Assembly: GCA_964619055.1 (NCBI GenBank)
Contig: CAZUDB010000021.1
Coordinates: 1 to 50,364 of the forward strand
From: CAYVUM01 sp964619055
GTDB taxonomy: Bacteria > Pseudomonadota > Alphaproteobacteria > Rhodospirillales > Defluviicoccaceae
Direction: 5' to 3'
DNA length: 50,364 nucleotides
The notes beneath the pieces are model-generated. The model searched no databases. It was not told where the DNA came from and saw only the letters and a list, made by a program, of their open reading frames with translations. Numbering within the stretch: position 1 is the first letter of the stretch; each line of letters begins with the position of its first letter. Below are positions 35,278 through 46,610 of the stretch, one piece after another. The position numbers and the translations under genes are program-made.

Positions 35278-35616
35278 TTATATGGCCTCCACGCCACGCT
35301 CACCGGTGCGAACGCGGATGGCATCGTCGATGGTGGCGATGAAGATCTTGCCATCACCGATCCGGCCGGTTTTGGCCGCCTGCGTGATCGCCTCGACCGC
35401 CCGCTCGACCATGGAGTCATCGCAGACCAGTTCGATCTTCACCTTGGGCAGGAAGTCGACAACGTACTCAGCGCCCCGATACAACTCCGTGTGGCCTTTT
35501 TGGCGGCCGAAACCTTTTGCCTCCAAGACCGTGATCCCCTGCAGGCCGAGTTCATGGAGGGCTTCCTTCACCTCGTCCAGCTTGAAGGGTTTGATGATCG
35601 CTTCGATCTTTTTCAT
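35278..35616 (-). CDS. glnB: Nitrogen regulatory protein PII
   Basis: A 112-residue PII signal protein. It starts MKKIEAIIKPFKLDEVKEAL and carries the uridylylation site Tyr51 in YRGAEYVVDFLPK; the B-loop GRIGDGKIF binds ATP/ADP and 2-oxoglutarate. It controls GlnE/NtrB and so glutamine synthetase. The ATG at 35616 has GAGGTG about 9 bases upstream; the longer frame to 35712 is not PII-like. It heads a glnB-glnA unit known from alphaproteobacteria. Confidence 0.97.
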   Translation of the reverse strand: MKKIEAIIKPFKLDEVKEALHELGLQGITVLEAKGFGRQKGHTELYRGAEYVVDFLPKVKIELVCDDSMVERAVEAITQAAKTGRIGDGKIFIATIDDAIRVRTGERGVEAI

Positions 35617-35705
35617 CGGTCGGTGCACCTCGTTTGCGGTTGGCGGACCCAGCGCCCCCTTCTGAGCGCCGGCGACGGTGGAACTGTCGCTGCCCCAACA
35701 CACGA

Positions 35706-35721
35706 AGCACATGGCGTGCCA
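35706..35721 (-). promoter_or_regulatory. Sigma-54 (RpoN) promoter for glnB-glnA
   Basis: The minus strand reads TGGCACGCCATGTGCT. It matches the -24/-12 consensus TGGCACG-N4-TTGCA with the GG and GC pairs correctly spaced and small changes in the -12 box. It lies about 90 bases before the glnB ATG. NtrC-dependent transcription under nitrogen shortage is expected; I did not find convincing NtrC sites. Confidence 0.75.
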
Positions 35722-35916
35722 ATCGGGCGAGAGTTCAGCGACGGGTTGAAAAGCGACGCGTTTCGTGACCGACCACGCCGCAAGCGGGTCAAGGGCCGTT
35801 GGGCCTGACTGCCCGGGCTTTGAGCGAATGCCTAAAATATCGGCAGGAGAGTGCCCCCTTCCGCCGCCAGTGTCGAGAGGGTTTCGGGATCTCGGCGCTT
35901 GCGCTACCTACGGACC

Positions 35917-37086
35917 ATGAAACCGACCAACGCGATCCTGGGCTCATACGGCACAACGATCTTCACGGTGATGAGCGCGCTGGCCCAGGAGCACGGTGCC
36001 CTCAACCTTGGACAGGGATTTCCGGATACGGAAGGCCCGGAGGATGTGCGACGGTTGGCGGCTGAGGCCGTCCTGGCGGGGCCGAACCAATATCCACCGA
36101 TGATGGGGCTGGCCGAGTTGCGTCAGGCCATCGCCGAACATGACAGGCGGTTCTACGGTCTGGAGCTGGATTGGAAAACGGAGACCATGGCCGTCTCCGG
36201 TGCCACGGAGGCCCTCGCGGATTGCTTCCTCGGGCTCATCGAGCCGGGTGATGAGGTCGTCCTGATCGAACCGCTGTATGACAGCTATCTGCCCATGGTT
36301 CGCCGTGCGGGCGGTGTGGCGAAGCTGGTGCGTATGGAGCCGCCGGACTGGGCTTTGCCATGGGACGATCTAGACCAGGCTTTTTCGGACCAAACCAAGC
36401 TGATCGTGCTCAATAGCCCGCACAACCCCACCGGTATGGTGCTCGGTACCGACGACTTGGCCCGACTGGCGGAGCTTGTGCTGACCCATGATGCGTACGC
36501 CGTCTGCGACGAGGTTTATGAGCATCTGGTGTTCGACGGCTGCCGTCATGTTCCGTTGATGACGATGCCGGGTATGCGCGATCGCTGCGCTCGGATCGGC
36601 TCCATCGGCAAGACGTTTTCGGCCACGGGCTGGAAGGTGGGAACGATCACGGCGGCCCCGCATTTGCTGAGCGCCGTTGCCAAGGCGCACCAATTCCTGA
36701 CGTTTACGACACCGCCCAACCTGCAGCGGGCAGCGGCCTTCGGCCTCGGGAAACCTGATCAATTTTTCCGAGCGTTGGCCGACGAGCTTCAGGCCAAGCG
36801 GGATATCTTGCGCCGCGGCATGGAGGAGGCCGGCTTCGCCGTATTGCCGGCGGCGGGGAGTTACTTCCTCACCGTCGACATCCGCTCCATTGGGTACGAC
36901 GGCACCGACCTGGCGTTTTGTCACCACATCACGACGGCGGCGGGTGTTGCCGCCGTGCCGGTGAGTGCGTTCTACGCCAACGACGCCGACGGAGAGGTTC
37001 CGTCAAACTTCGCGCGGTTTTGCTTCTGTAAACGGGACGAGGTGCTTTCAGAGGCGGCCAGGCGGCTTAAACGCCATTTCGCTTGA
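35917..37086 (+). CDS. PLP-dependent aminotransferase, class I/II
   Basis: A 389-residue fold-type I aminotransferase. Marks are LNLGQGFPD near residue 28, the Asn/Pro motif NSPHNPTGMVL, the Asp-Tyr pair in CDEVYEHLVFDG, the PLP-binding Lys in SIGKTFSATGWKVG, and the terminal Arg in NFARFCFCK. The pattern fits the methionine/kynurenine-type subgroup (YbdL/KAT-III), but substrate cannot be fixed. I chose the ATG at 35917 (MKPTNAILGSYG); the frame extends to 35851 without family similarity. It is divergent from glnB. Confidence 0.92.
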   Translation: MKPTNAILGSYGTTIFTVMSALAQEHGALNLGQGFPDTEGPEDVRRLAAEAVLAGPNQYPPMMGLAELRQAIAEHDRRFYGLELDWKTETMAVSGATEALADCFLGLIEPGDEVVLIEPLYDSYLPMVRRAGGVAKLVRMEPPDWALPWDDLDQAFSDQTKLIVLNSPHNPTGMVLGTDDLARLAELVLTHDAYAVCDEVYEHLVFDGCRHVPLMTMPGMRDRCARIGSIGKTFSATGWKVGTITAAPHLLSAVAKAHQFLTFTTPPNLQRAAAFGLGKPDQFFRALADELQAKRDILRRGMEEAGFAVLPAAGSYFLTVDIRSIGYDGTDLAFCHHITTAAGVAAVPVSAFYANDADGEVPSNFARFCFCKRDEVLSEAARRLKRHFA

Positions 37087-37497
37087 GGGCCGTTTCGCTT
37101 CGGTGCTTGGTGCGCATGCTGTCTTGAGCGTGTGGGAGGCCGCATCGGCGGACGCCCCCGCTTTTATATGGGCGCAAGACTTGGAGGGTTAGCAGGGTTC
37201 GTGAAGGCCAAAGCCCATGCGACAGGCAATCACGCTAAAATAGCCAAACGCATTTTTTTGAGTAAATAGGGGCCAGTCTGTTGGTACACTAGAGTAATAC
37301 ATAACAAAAAATCTTGAACACACCTTACAAAACGAAAAATGTGTTTGCACGGCTTGGTCTTCTTATTAGCAAGCAGCATCTCGAAATTTGAATATTTTCA
37401 GTATTTTAGCTTCACGCCTGGTGCCACAAACGGGGATCTATGGTCAAGCGAAGGCGGTCAAGAAAGGCTTTCAGCAATCGTTCTGGTCAGGTGGTGT
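37087..37497. other. 410-base gap, AT-rich in its second half
   Basis: Positions 37230-37430 are AT-rich with runs of A and T, between a plus-strand aminotransferase and a minus-strand exported protein. The short plus-strand frames have no Shine-Dalgarno sequence and no domain-like content. I see no clear terminator, RNA gene or repeat. Confidence 0.5.
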
Positions 37498-37926
37498 TTA
37501 GTCGCCGGGCTCTGCTGGAGGGGCTGACCCCACTTCCGCGCCGGCGGTCGCGTCGGCGTCTGTCGCCGCAAGACCGCCCGTGGTCTCCGTCTCGACCGAC
37601 ACGTCGCTTGAGGAGCGGTCGATGGAGACGGCCGTCGGATAGCGTGCGGCGGTGCCGCGGTTTTCCTGAACAGTTACCGGTCGGTCCAGCGCGGGTCCGC
37701 AGGCGCTCCGCAAAATCGAACAGTCCCAGCGATATGTCGCCGGCTTTCCGGTGATCAGGCCGCCCTGCTCGAAGATGCATTCGCACATGCGGCCAGCATA
37801 GCACACGGTGGCACCGAGCACGTGATCCCAACAGGGGGGGATATCGCCGGCGCGGGCTGCGGGCGTCAACGCGAGGAAAAAGGCGACAAACGAACCGATC
37901 ACGGGCGCAAAGCGGACAACAAGCAT
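37498..37926 (-). CDS. Cys-rich exported hypothetical protein, 142 aa
   Basis: A 142-residue protein with a Sec signal peptide (PVIGSFVAFFLALTPAARA, cleavage before GDIP). Six or so Cys residues lie in the first 80 mature residues (PPCWDH, TVCYAGRMCECIFEQ, WDCSILRSACGP), suggesting disulfides or a metal site. The C-terminal half is Ser/Thr/Ala/Asp-rich and low in complexity. No Shine-Dalgarno sequence is obvious. It is divergent from the glycogen operon. Family not recognised; not similar to the QCENCR peptides apart from being exported and Cys-containing. Confidence 0.65.
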   Translation of the reverse strand: MLVVRFAPVIGSFVAFFLALTPAARAGDIPPCWDHVLGATVCYAGRMCECIFEQGGLITGKPATYRWDCSILRSACGPALDRPVTVQENRGTAARYPTAVSIDRSSSDVSVETETTGGLAATDADATAGAEVGSAPPAEPGD

Positions 37927-38157
37927 GGATTAAGCCAAAGCAAGGTCATGGGGATCCGGCCCCAAGTCTGATACTCAAACGTTGCCATCGCGTTTAGAGG
38001 GCGTTGGCTTTGACGCGCGCCGAAACCAGGACTGGTCATCCACTGGCACCCTTTGCAAGCGCGTGGCGGGCTCCAATGATCGGCGTCGGAACCGATTGAC
38101 GTGCGCGGGTGTTGGTTTAGAACACCAACAACAGGAAGTGGGGTGGAGCGTCTGGAC

Positions 38158-39363
38158 ATGCGCGTCATGCTGATGACGAACGAATACCCGCCGCATATTT
38201 ACGGTGGGGCCGGTGTTCATGTTGAGTACCTGACGCGTGAACTCGCCAAACTGTGCCCCGTCGAGGTCCGGAGTTTCCATGACCAGGCCTCCTTGGAAGG
38301 TCAGTTGACCGTGCGCGGGACAAAGATCGAGTCATCCCAATTTGCCGGCTGTCCCGTTCCCTTTGTCTCGCCGCTGAAGGCACTGGCCACGTGTTTGGCG
38401 TTCAACGGCCAGGGCATTGATGCCGACGTCGTCCACTGCCACACGTGGTATACGCAGTTTGGCGGCCTGCTCGCTAAGATGTTGTACGGTACCCCGTTCA
38501 TTTTGACGGTCCACTCGCTGGAGCCGCTCAGACCGTGGAAGCGCGAACAGATCGGCCGCGGCTACGACCTCTCTAGTTGGGTGGAGCGGACTGCGCTCGA
38601 AATGGCCGATGCCATCATTGCGGTCTCGACGGCCACCCGTGACGACGTGTTACGGCTGTTCGATGTGGATGCCGGCAAGGTCCACGTAATCCCGAACGGG
38701 ATCGATACGGAGGAGTATCGCCCGGTCAAGCGCCTCGAGGTGCTTGCCCGTCACGCGGTTGACCCGTCACGCCCGTATGTTCTTTTCGTGGGTCGGATGA
38801 CGCGGCAAAAGGGGCTTTACTATTTGCTGCGGGCCATCCGATACATTGATCCAGCGATTCAGGTGGTGCTGTGCGCCGGCGAATCGGATACGCCGCGCCT
38901 GCAGGCCGAATTGGAAGCTCTGGTTGACGACGTGAAAGCAGACCGGGATGGTGTGGTGTGGATCCCGGAAATGCTGAGCCGGGCGTCAACCGTGGCACTC
39001 TATGCCCACGCCTCCGTGTTTTGCTGCCCGTCCATCTATGAGCCCTTCGGAATTATCAATCTGGAAGCGATGGCGTGCGGCACGCCGGTGGTTGCCACGG
39101 CCGTTGGTGGTATTCCGGAAGTGGTCGTGGACGGCGAGACCGGATACCTGGTCGACGCGCGCCTGTCTGGCGAACCGCCCCATGACCCGACCGACGAGGA
39201 TGGGCTGGCGCGTGACATGGGCCAAGCCATCAACCGCCTCGGCCTCGACCCGGACTTAAATTCGCGGATGGCCGAAGCCGGGCGCCGCCGCGTGATGGAG
39301 CATTTCAGTTGGGAGAGTATCGCTCGCCGGACGTTGGCGATTTATGAGAGCTTGACGACCTGA
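38158..39363 (+). CDS. glgM: GT4 glycogen synthase / maltose-1-phosphate synthase (GlgA/GlgM-like)
   Basis: A 401-residue family-4 glycosyltransferase of the actinobacterial 'glycogen synthase' type. Start motif MTNEYPPHIYGGAGVHVEYL, hinge RPYVLFVGRMTRQKGL and the donor-site E-x7-E region YEPFGIINLEAMACGTPVV are intact. In this subgroup the enzyme joins ADP-glucose to glucose-1-phosphate to form maltose-1-phosphate for GlgE; older names call it GlgA. The ATG at 38158 has GGAG 9 bases before. It is the first gene of the GlgE operon. glgC (ADP-glucose supply) is not in the window. Confidence 0.9.
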   Translation: MRVMLMTNEYPPHIYGGAGVHVEYLTRELAKLCPVEVRSFHDQASLEGQLTVRGTKIESSQFAGCPVPFVSPLKALATCLAFNGQGIDADVVHCHTWYTQFGGLLAKMLYGTPFILTVHSLEPLRPWKREQIGRGYDLSSWVERTALEMADAIIAVSTATRDDVLRLFDVDAGKVHVIPNGIDTEEYRPVKRLEVLARHAVDPSRPYVLFVGRMTRQKGLYYLLRAIRYIDPAIQVVLCAGESDTPRLQAELEALVDDVKADRDGVVWIPEMLSRASTVALYAHASVFCCPSIYEPFGIINLEAMACGTPVVATAVGGIPEVVVDGETGYLVDARLSGEPPHDPTDEDGLARDMGQAINRLGLDPDLNSRMAEAGRRRVMEHFSWESIARRTLAIYESLTT

Positions 39364-39522
39364 CGTCATGCGATGTGCGGACCATGACCGAATAACCGCG
39401 CTATAATCTATCAGGGGCGACGCAGGCTCGGCTGAGCATAGATGCCCTGCCGGGCCTTGCGAAGCCTGCGGGGGCAGCAATACGAAGAGTTTAACAGACG
39501 ACTGGATGAGTGATTGTACAGC

Positions 39523-40827
39523 ATGAACAAAGAGGGCGTCCGAATTTACGACATGTTTCCGACGTTGGTGGGAACAGTCGAGAAATGGAAGTCGCAAGTG
39601 GACCGCATTGCGGACATGGGCTTCAATTGGATTTTCGTCAATCCATTTCATGAAACGGGCGCTTCGGGCAGCCTTTATGCCGTTCGCGATTACTTCAATT
39701 TGAATCCAGCCTTCCGCGGCCGCTCCCGAAAAAGCAGCCAGGAGATCCTTGCAGGCTTTGTGGCGACGGCCGAGAAGCGTGGGTTGGGCGTCATGATGGA
39801 CCTGGTGATCAACCACACCGCCTTCGATTCCCCGCTGATCAATGAGCATCCGCAGTGGTACGCGCGCGAGCCGGATGGACGAGTGAGCCAGCCTTTTGCC
39901 ATCGACCCGGCTGATATCAACAAGAAAACCGTATGGGAGGATTTGGCGGAGCTCGACTACACCGATCGGCCGGTGCGGCCAGAGATGATTGACTACTTCG
40001 CCGGTGTGATTGAGTTCTATCTCGCCGCCGGCATTCGCGGGTTTCGTTGCGATGCCGCCTATAAAGTGCCGATGGATGTCTGGCGAGCCCTCATCGATCG
40101 CACCCGTAGCCGGGCCAATGGCACCGTGTTCCTTGCCGAAAACCTGGGTGCGCTGATGGAGCAGGTGGAGGCGATGCGGGGCGGCGGCTTCGACTACTTG
40201 TACAACAGCGCCAAGTGGTGGGATTTCGAGCAGGGCTGGCTGTTGGAGCAGTATGACAGGTTCGGCTCCATCGCACCGTCTATCACCTTTCCCGCGACCC
40301 ACGATACGGAACGTCTGATCACGGACCTGGAGGCAAGCGGCATACACGGCGTGCCGGAAGTTGAGCGCGCCTATCGCCGCGCTTGGCTGTTCTCGACGCT
40401 GTTTTCCACTGGTGTCATGATGCCCATCGGTTTCGAGTACGGTTTTCGCAAGAAGCTCCACGTCGTGGAAACGACACCCAACGATTGGGAGGAGCCGGCG
40501 TTCGATTTGTCGGCGTTCGTGGCCGCAGCCAACCAGATGAAAGCGAGCGCCCCCGTACTGAATGAAGAAGGCCCCCAGCGCCGTGTGCATTTCGACGATA
40601 ATCGTGTCTGTTGTTTGATGCGGCGCGGTCAGAGCGACGGCTCCCGCTGGGCCGTCAGCCTGATCAATCGGGATTTGCACGCGAGCGTGACCGTGAACGT
40701 CCATGGCGTTGACGGCGATGTGCATGGCGGGCGCGAGATCACTCCCGGCCGCGGGGACGGAACTCTCACGGCTGGCGATAGCGTGACCCTGGAACCCGCT
40801 GAAGTCCGGGTCTTCATCAACGGCTAA
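39523..40827 (+). CDS. Free-standing GH13 alpha-amylase-family protein next to GlgE
   Basis: A 434-residue GH13 protein with a short C-terminal beta domain. The predicted nucleophile Asp177 (GFRCDAAYK), acid/base Glu206 (FLAENLG) and Asp261 (PATHDTERL) are all present, so it could be active. No signal peptide. In some alphaproteobacteria a similar domain is fused to the N-terminus of GlgE, giving a protein of about 1,100 residues; here it is a separate gene directly upstream. Its reaction is not known to me; transglycosylation or hydrolysis of a short glucan is plausible. I chose the ATG at 39523 over a TTG 9 bases earlier. Confidence 0.85.
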   Translation: MNKEGVRIYDMFPTLVGTVEKWKSQVDRIADMGFNWIFVNPFHETGASGSLYAVRDYFNLNPAFRGRSRKSSQEILAGFVATAEKRGLGVMMDLVINHTAFDSPLINEHPQWYAREPDGRVSQPFAIDPADINKKTVWEDLAELDYTDRPVRPEMIDYFAGVIEFYLAAGIRGFRCDAAYKVPMDVWRALIDRTRSRANGTVFLAENLGALMEQVEAMRGGGFDYLYNSAKWWDFEQGWLLEQYDRFGSIAPSITFPATHDTERLITDLEASGIHGVPEVERAYRRAWLFSTLFSTGVMMPIGFEYGFRKKLHVVETTPNDWEEPAFDLSAFVAAANQMKASAPVLNEEGPQRRVHFDDNRVCCLMRRGQSDGSRWAVSLINRDLHASVTVNVHGVDGDVHGGREITPGRGDGTLTAGDSVTLEPAEVRVFING

Positions 40828-40880
40828 CGAAACGACCGGGTTTGCCGACACCGGTTGGCAAAAGAAGGGGACTGAAACTC

Positions 40881-43199
40881 ATGGCCACCTCGACGCCCCC
40901 GACGCGCTCGGGCCGTACTGCAACGCCGAACGCTGCCGCCGAACCTACACCTACACCGGCTGCGAAACCGGACAAGGCGGAGCCCCCCGCTGCGCCGAAC
41001 ACGGTGGGTGCGGCCAAGACAACGGACGATGACGCGCCCGTTCAGCACGATGCTGCCACTGGGGCTGCAACTACGGCTGAAACGACGGCGTCAGGCCCCA
41101 CGCAGGCTCCCTCCCAGGATCCAGCACCTTCCGCGGGTCAGACAGCGCCCGAGGTCACGGCGGCCACACACCATGACCACCCGAAGACCCATAAGGATGA
41201 GTCCGCACGAGGGCGCGGAACCCGCTTGTTCATGGACTTGGACCGCCCGGTGCACAGCCGATCCGTCGTCATCCAGAACGTCCTGCCTTGCCTCGACGAC
41301 GGTCGGTACCCAATCAAGCGCATCAAGGGGGACACGCTAGAAATCTCGGCGGAGATCTTTCGTGAGGGCCACGACAAGCTTTGCGCCGTCATCCTCTATC
41401 GTCCGGAAGGCGGCACGCTTTGGCGCGAAGCGCCAATGGAGGAGCAGAACTTCGGGCTCGCCAAATGGACCGGCAGCATCACGCTGCCTGAAATCGGGCG
41501 CTGGCTCTACACCATCGAAGCGTGGACCGACACGTACGCCTCCTGGTGCGCGGAAGTGGAAAAGAAACGCGGCGCGGGGCAGGACGTGACGCTGGAGCTC
41601 ATTGAGGGGCTCGAATACCTCCAGGAAGCCGTCAAGCGTGCCGGCACCCAGGACGCCAAGTGGCTGCAGGCCACCTTAGATATGCTGCAGGACGGCGACA
41701 CCAATTCCCGGGCCAACTTCATGCTGGGCCAAGAGATCAAATCAGTGATGGCGCGTTGGCCCGACCGAAGCACGGCCGTTCGCTTCGATCGTGAACTGCC
41801 GGTGATGGTCGACCGCAAGCAGGCCGTGTTCTCTGCCTGGTATGAGATGTTCCACCGCTCCCAGGGGACGGAGCCGGGCAAGAGCGCAACACTTAAGGAT
41901 TGCGAAAAGCGCCTGCCGGCCGTTCGTGCCATGGGATTCGACGTCATCTACTTCGTCCCCATCCACCCCATTGGCCGCACCTTCCGCAAGGGACGCAACA
42001 ACAGTCTGGAGGCGGCACCGGATGATCCCGGCAGCCCCTATGCCATCGGCGGGGAGGAGGGTGGCCACACCGCCATCCATCCGGATCTGGGCACGCTCGA
42101 GGATTTTCGCGGATTCGTCGCGGCCTGTCATGAGCACGGCATGGAAGTTGCCCTCGACTTCGCCATCCAATGCTCGCCGGACCATCCGTGGATCAAGGAG
42201 CATCCGGAATGGTTCCTGTTCCGCCCCGACGGCAGCATTAGGTATGCGGAAAACCCGCCCAAGAAGTACCAGGACATCGTCAATGTGGATTTTTATTGCG
42301 ACGATTGGCACTCATTGTGGGAGGAGTTGAAGGGAGTCGTCGAATTTTGGGTCGAACAGGGCGTCAAGATCTTCCGGGTCGACAATCCCCACACCAAACC
42401 GGTGCCGTTCTGGGAGTGGATGATCTCCGACATTCAGACCCGCCATCCCGATGTGATCTTTCTCGCCGAGGCATTCACGCGCCCGCCCATGCTGTACATG
42501 CTGGCCAAAGTCGGCTTTACGCAATCCTACACGTACTTCACTTGGCGTCACAGCAAGGCCGAATTGACCGAGTATCTCACCGAGATCACGCAGTCGTCCG
42601 TCAATGACTACATGCGGCCGAACTTCTTCGCCAACACCCCGGATATCAACCCGCCCTTTCTGCAGGCCGGCGGTCGACCTGCCCATATGATACGCGCCGT
42701 CTTGGCGGCGACGCTGTCGGGTGTTTATGGTATCTACAACGGGTTTGAGCTGTGCGAGGCGACACCGATCCCCGGTAAGGAAGAATTTCTCAATTCCGAA
42801 AAATATGAATACAAGGTTTGGGATTGGGATCGGCCGGGGAACATCAAGGAATACATCGCCAAGATCAATTGGGTTCGTGGCGAAAATCCCGCCTTACAAG
42901 AGCTCCATAACCTCCGCTTCTATCTGTCTACCGATGATAACATTCTATTCTACGGCAAGATGACGGCAGATCGATCCAATATGGTGTTCGTGGTCGTCAA
43001 CTTGGACCCATACGCTCCGCACGAGGCGTTCGTCGATTTTCCCCTTGAAGATATGGGACTGGACCTCAATCAGCCGTTCGTCGCACAAGAGCAGTTTACT
43101 GGGCGTAATTTGGAATGGCGCGGCGCACGTCACTGGGTTCGGCTGGACCCTTTCCTCAATCCTTGCGAAGTGTTTAAAATTGTCGTGCCCGGCCGGTAA
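40881..43199 (+). CDS. glgE: Alpha-1,4-glucan:maltose-1-phosphate maltosyltransferase
   Basis: A 772-residue GH13 subfamily 3 enzyme that extends alpha-1,4-glucan with maltosyl units from maltose-1-phosphate. The nucleophile Asp501 (FRVDNPHTKP), acid/base Glu530 (FLAEAFT) and a conserved Asp588 (NTPDINPP) are present. Residues from about 125 onward align with GlgE (N-domain RSVVIQNVLPCLDDGRYPIK, then helical insert). The first 105 residues are a Pro/Ala/Thr-rich low-complexity tail not typical of GlgE. ATG at 40881 after AAGGGGA. Central gene of the operon: it uses maltose-1-phosphate from GlgM and from the maltokinase half of the next protein. Confidence 0.95.
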   Translation: MATSTPPTRSGRTATPNAAAEPTPTPAAKPDKAEPPAAPNTVGAAKTTDDDAPVQHDAATGAATTAETTASGPTQAPSQDPAPSAGQTAPEVTAATHHDHPKTHKDESARGRGTRLFMDLDRPVHSRSVVIQNVLPCLDDGRYPIKRIKGDTLEISAEIFREGHDKLCAVILYRPEGGTLWREAPMEEQNFGLAKWTGSITLPEIGRWLYTIEAWTDTYASWCAEVEKKRGAGQDVTLELIEGLEYLQEAVKRAGTQDAKWLQATLDMLQDGDTNSRANFMLGQEIKSVMARWPDRSTAVRFDRELPVMVDRKQAVFSAWYEMFHRSQGTEPGKSATLKDCEKRLPAVRAMGFDVIYFVPIHPIGRTFRKGRNNSLEAAPDDPGSPYAIGGEEGGHTAIHPDLGTLEDFRGFVAACHEHGMEVALDFAIQCSPDHPWIKEHPEWFLFRPDGSIRYAENPPKKYQDIVNVDFYCDDWHSLWEELKGVVEFWVEQGVKIFRVDNPHTKPVPFWEWMISDIQTRHPDVIFLAEAFTRPPMLYMLAKVGFTQSYTYFTWRHSKAELTEYLTEITQSSVNDYMRPNFFANTPDINPPFLQAGGRPAHMIRAVLAATLSGVYGIYNGFELCEATPIPGKEEFLNSEKYEYKVWDWDRPGNIKEYIAKINWVRGENPALQELHNLRFYLSTDDNILFYGKMTADRSNMVFVVVNLDPYAPHEAFVDFPLEDMGLDLNQPFVAQEQFTGRNLEWRGARHWVRLDPFLNPCEVFKIVVPGR

Positions 43200-43303
43200 C
43201 GGACAATCGTGAGCACGGTTCGACAGGCCACGGCCCCTCCCGCGGGGCCGATGTCTCAACACGATCCTCAATTTCATTAACGCACTGATCGAGAGCGTCC
43301 GGC

Positions 43304-46576
<3,273 letters not shown>

Positions 46577-46610
46577 AAGACGGACCGCGACCTGTGCATG
46601 ATCGCAAGTG

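Noticed and set aside
39256..40851. 531-codon minus-strand open frame opposite the GH13 gene
   Set aside because: The plus strand has intact GH13 catalytic motifs; the antisense frame has no recognisable features.
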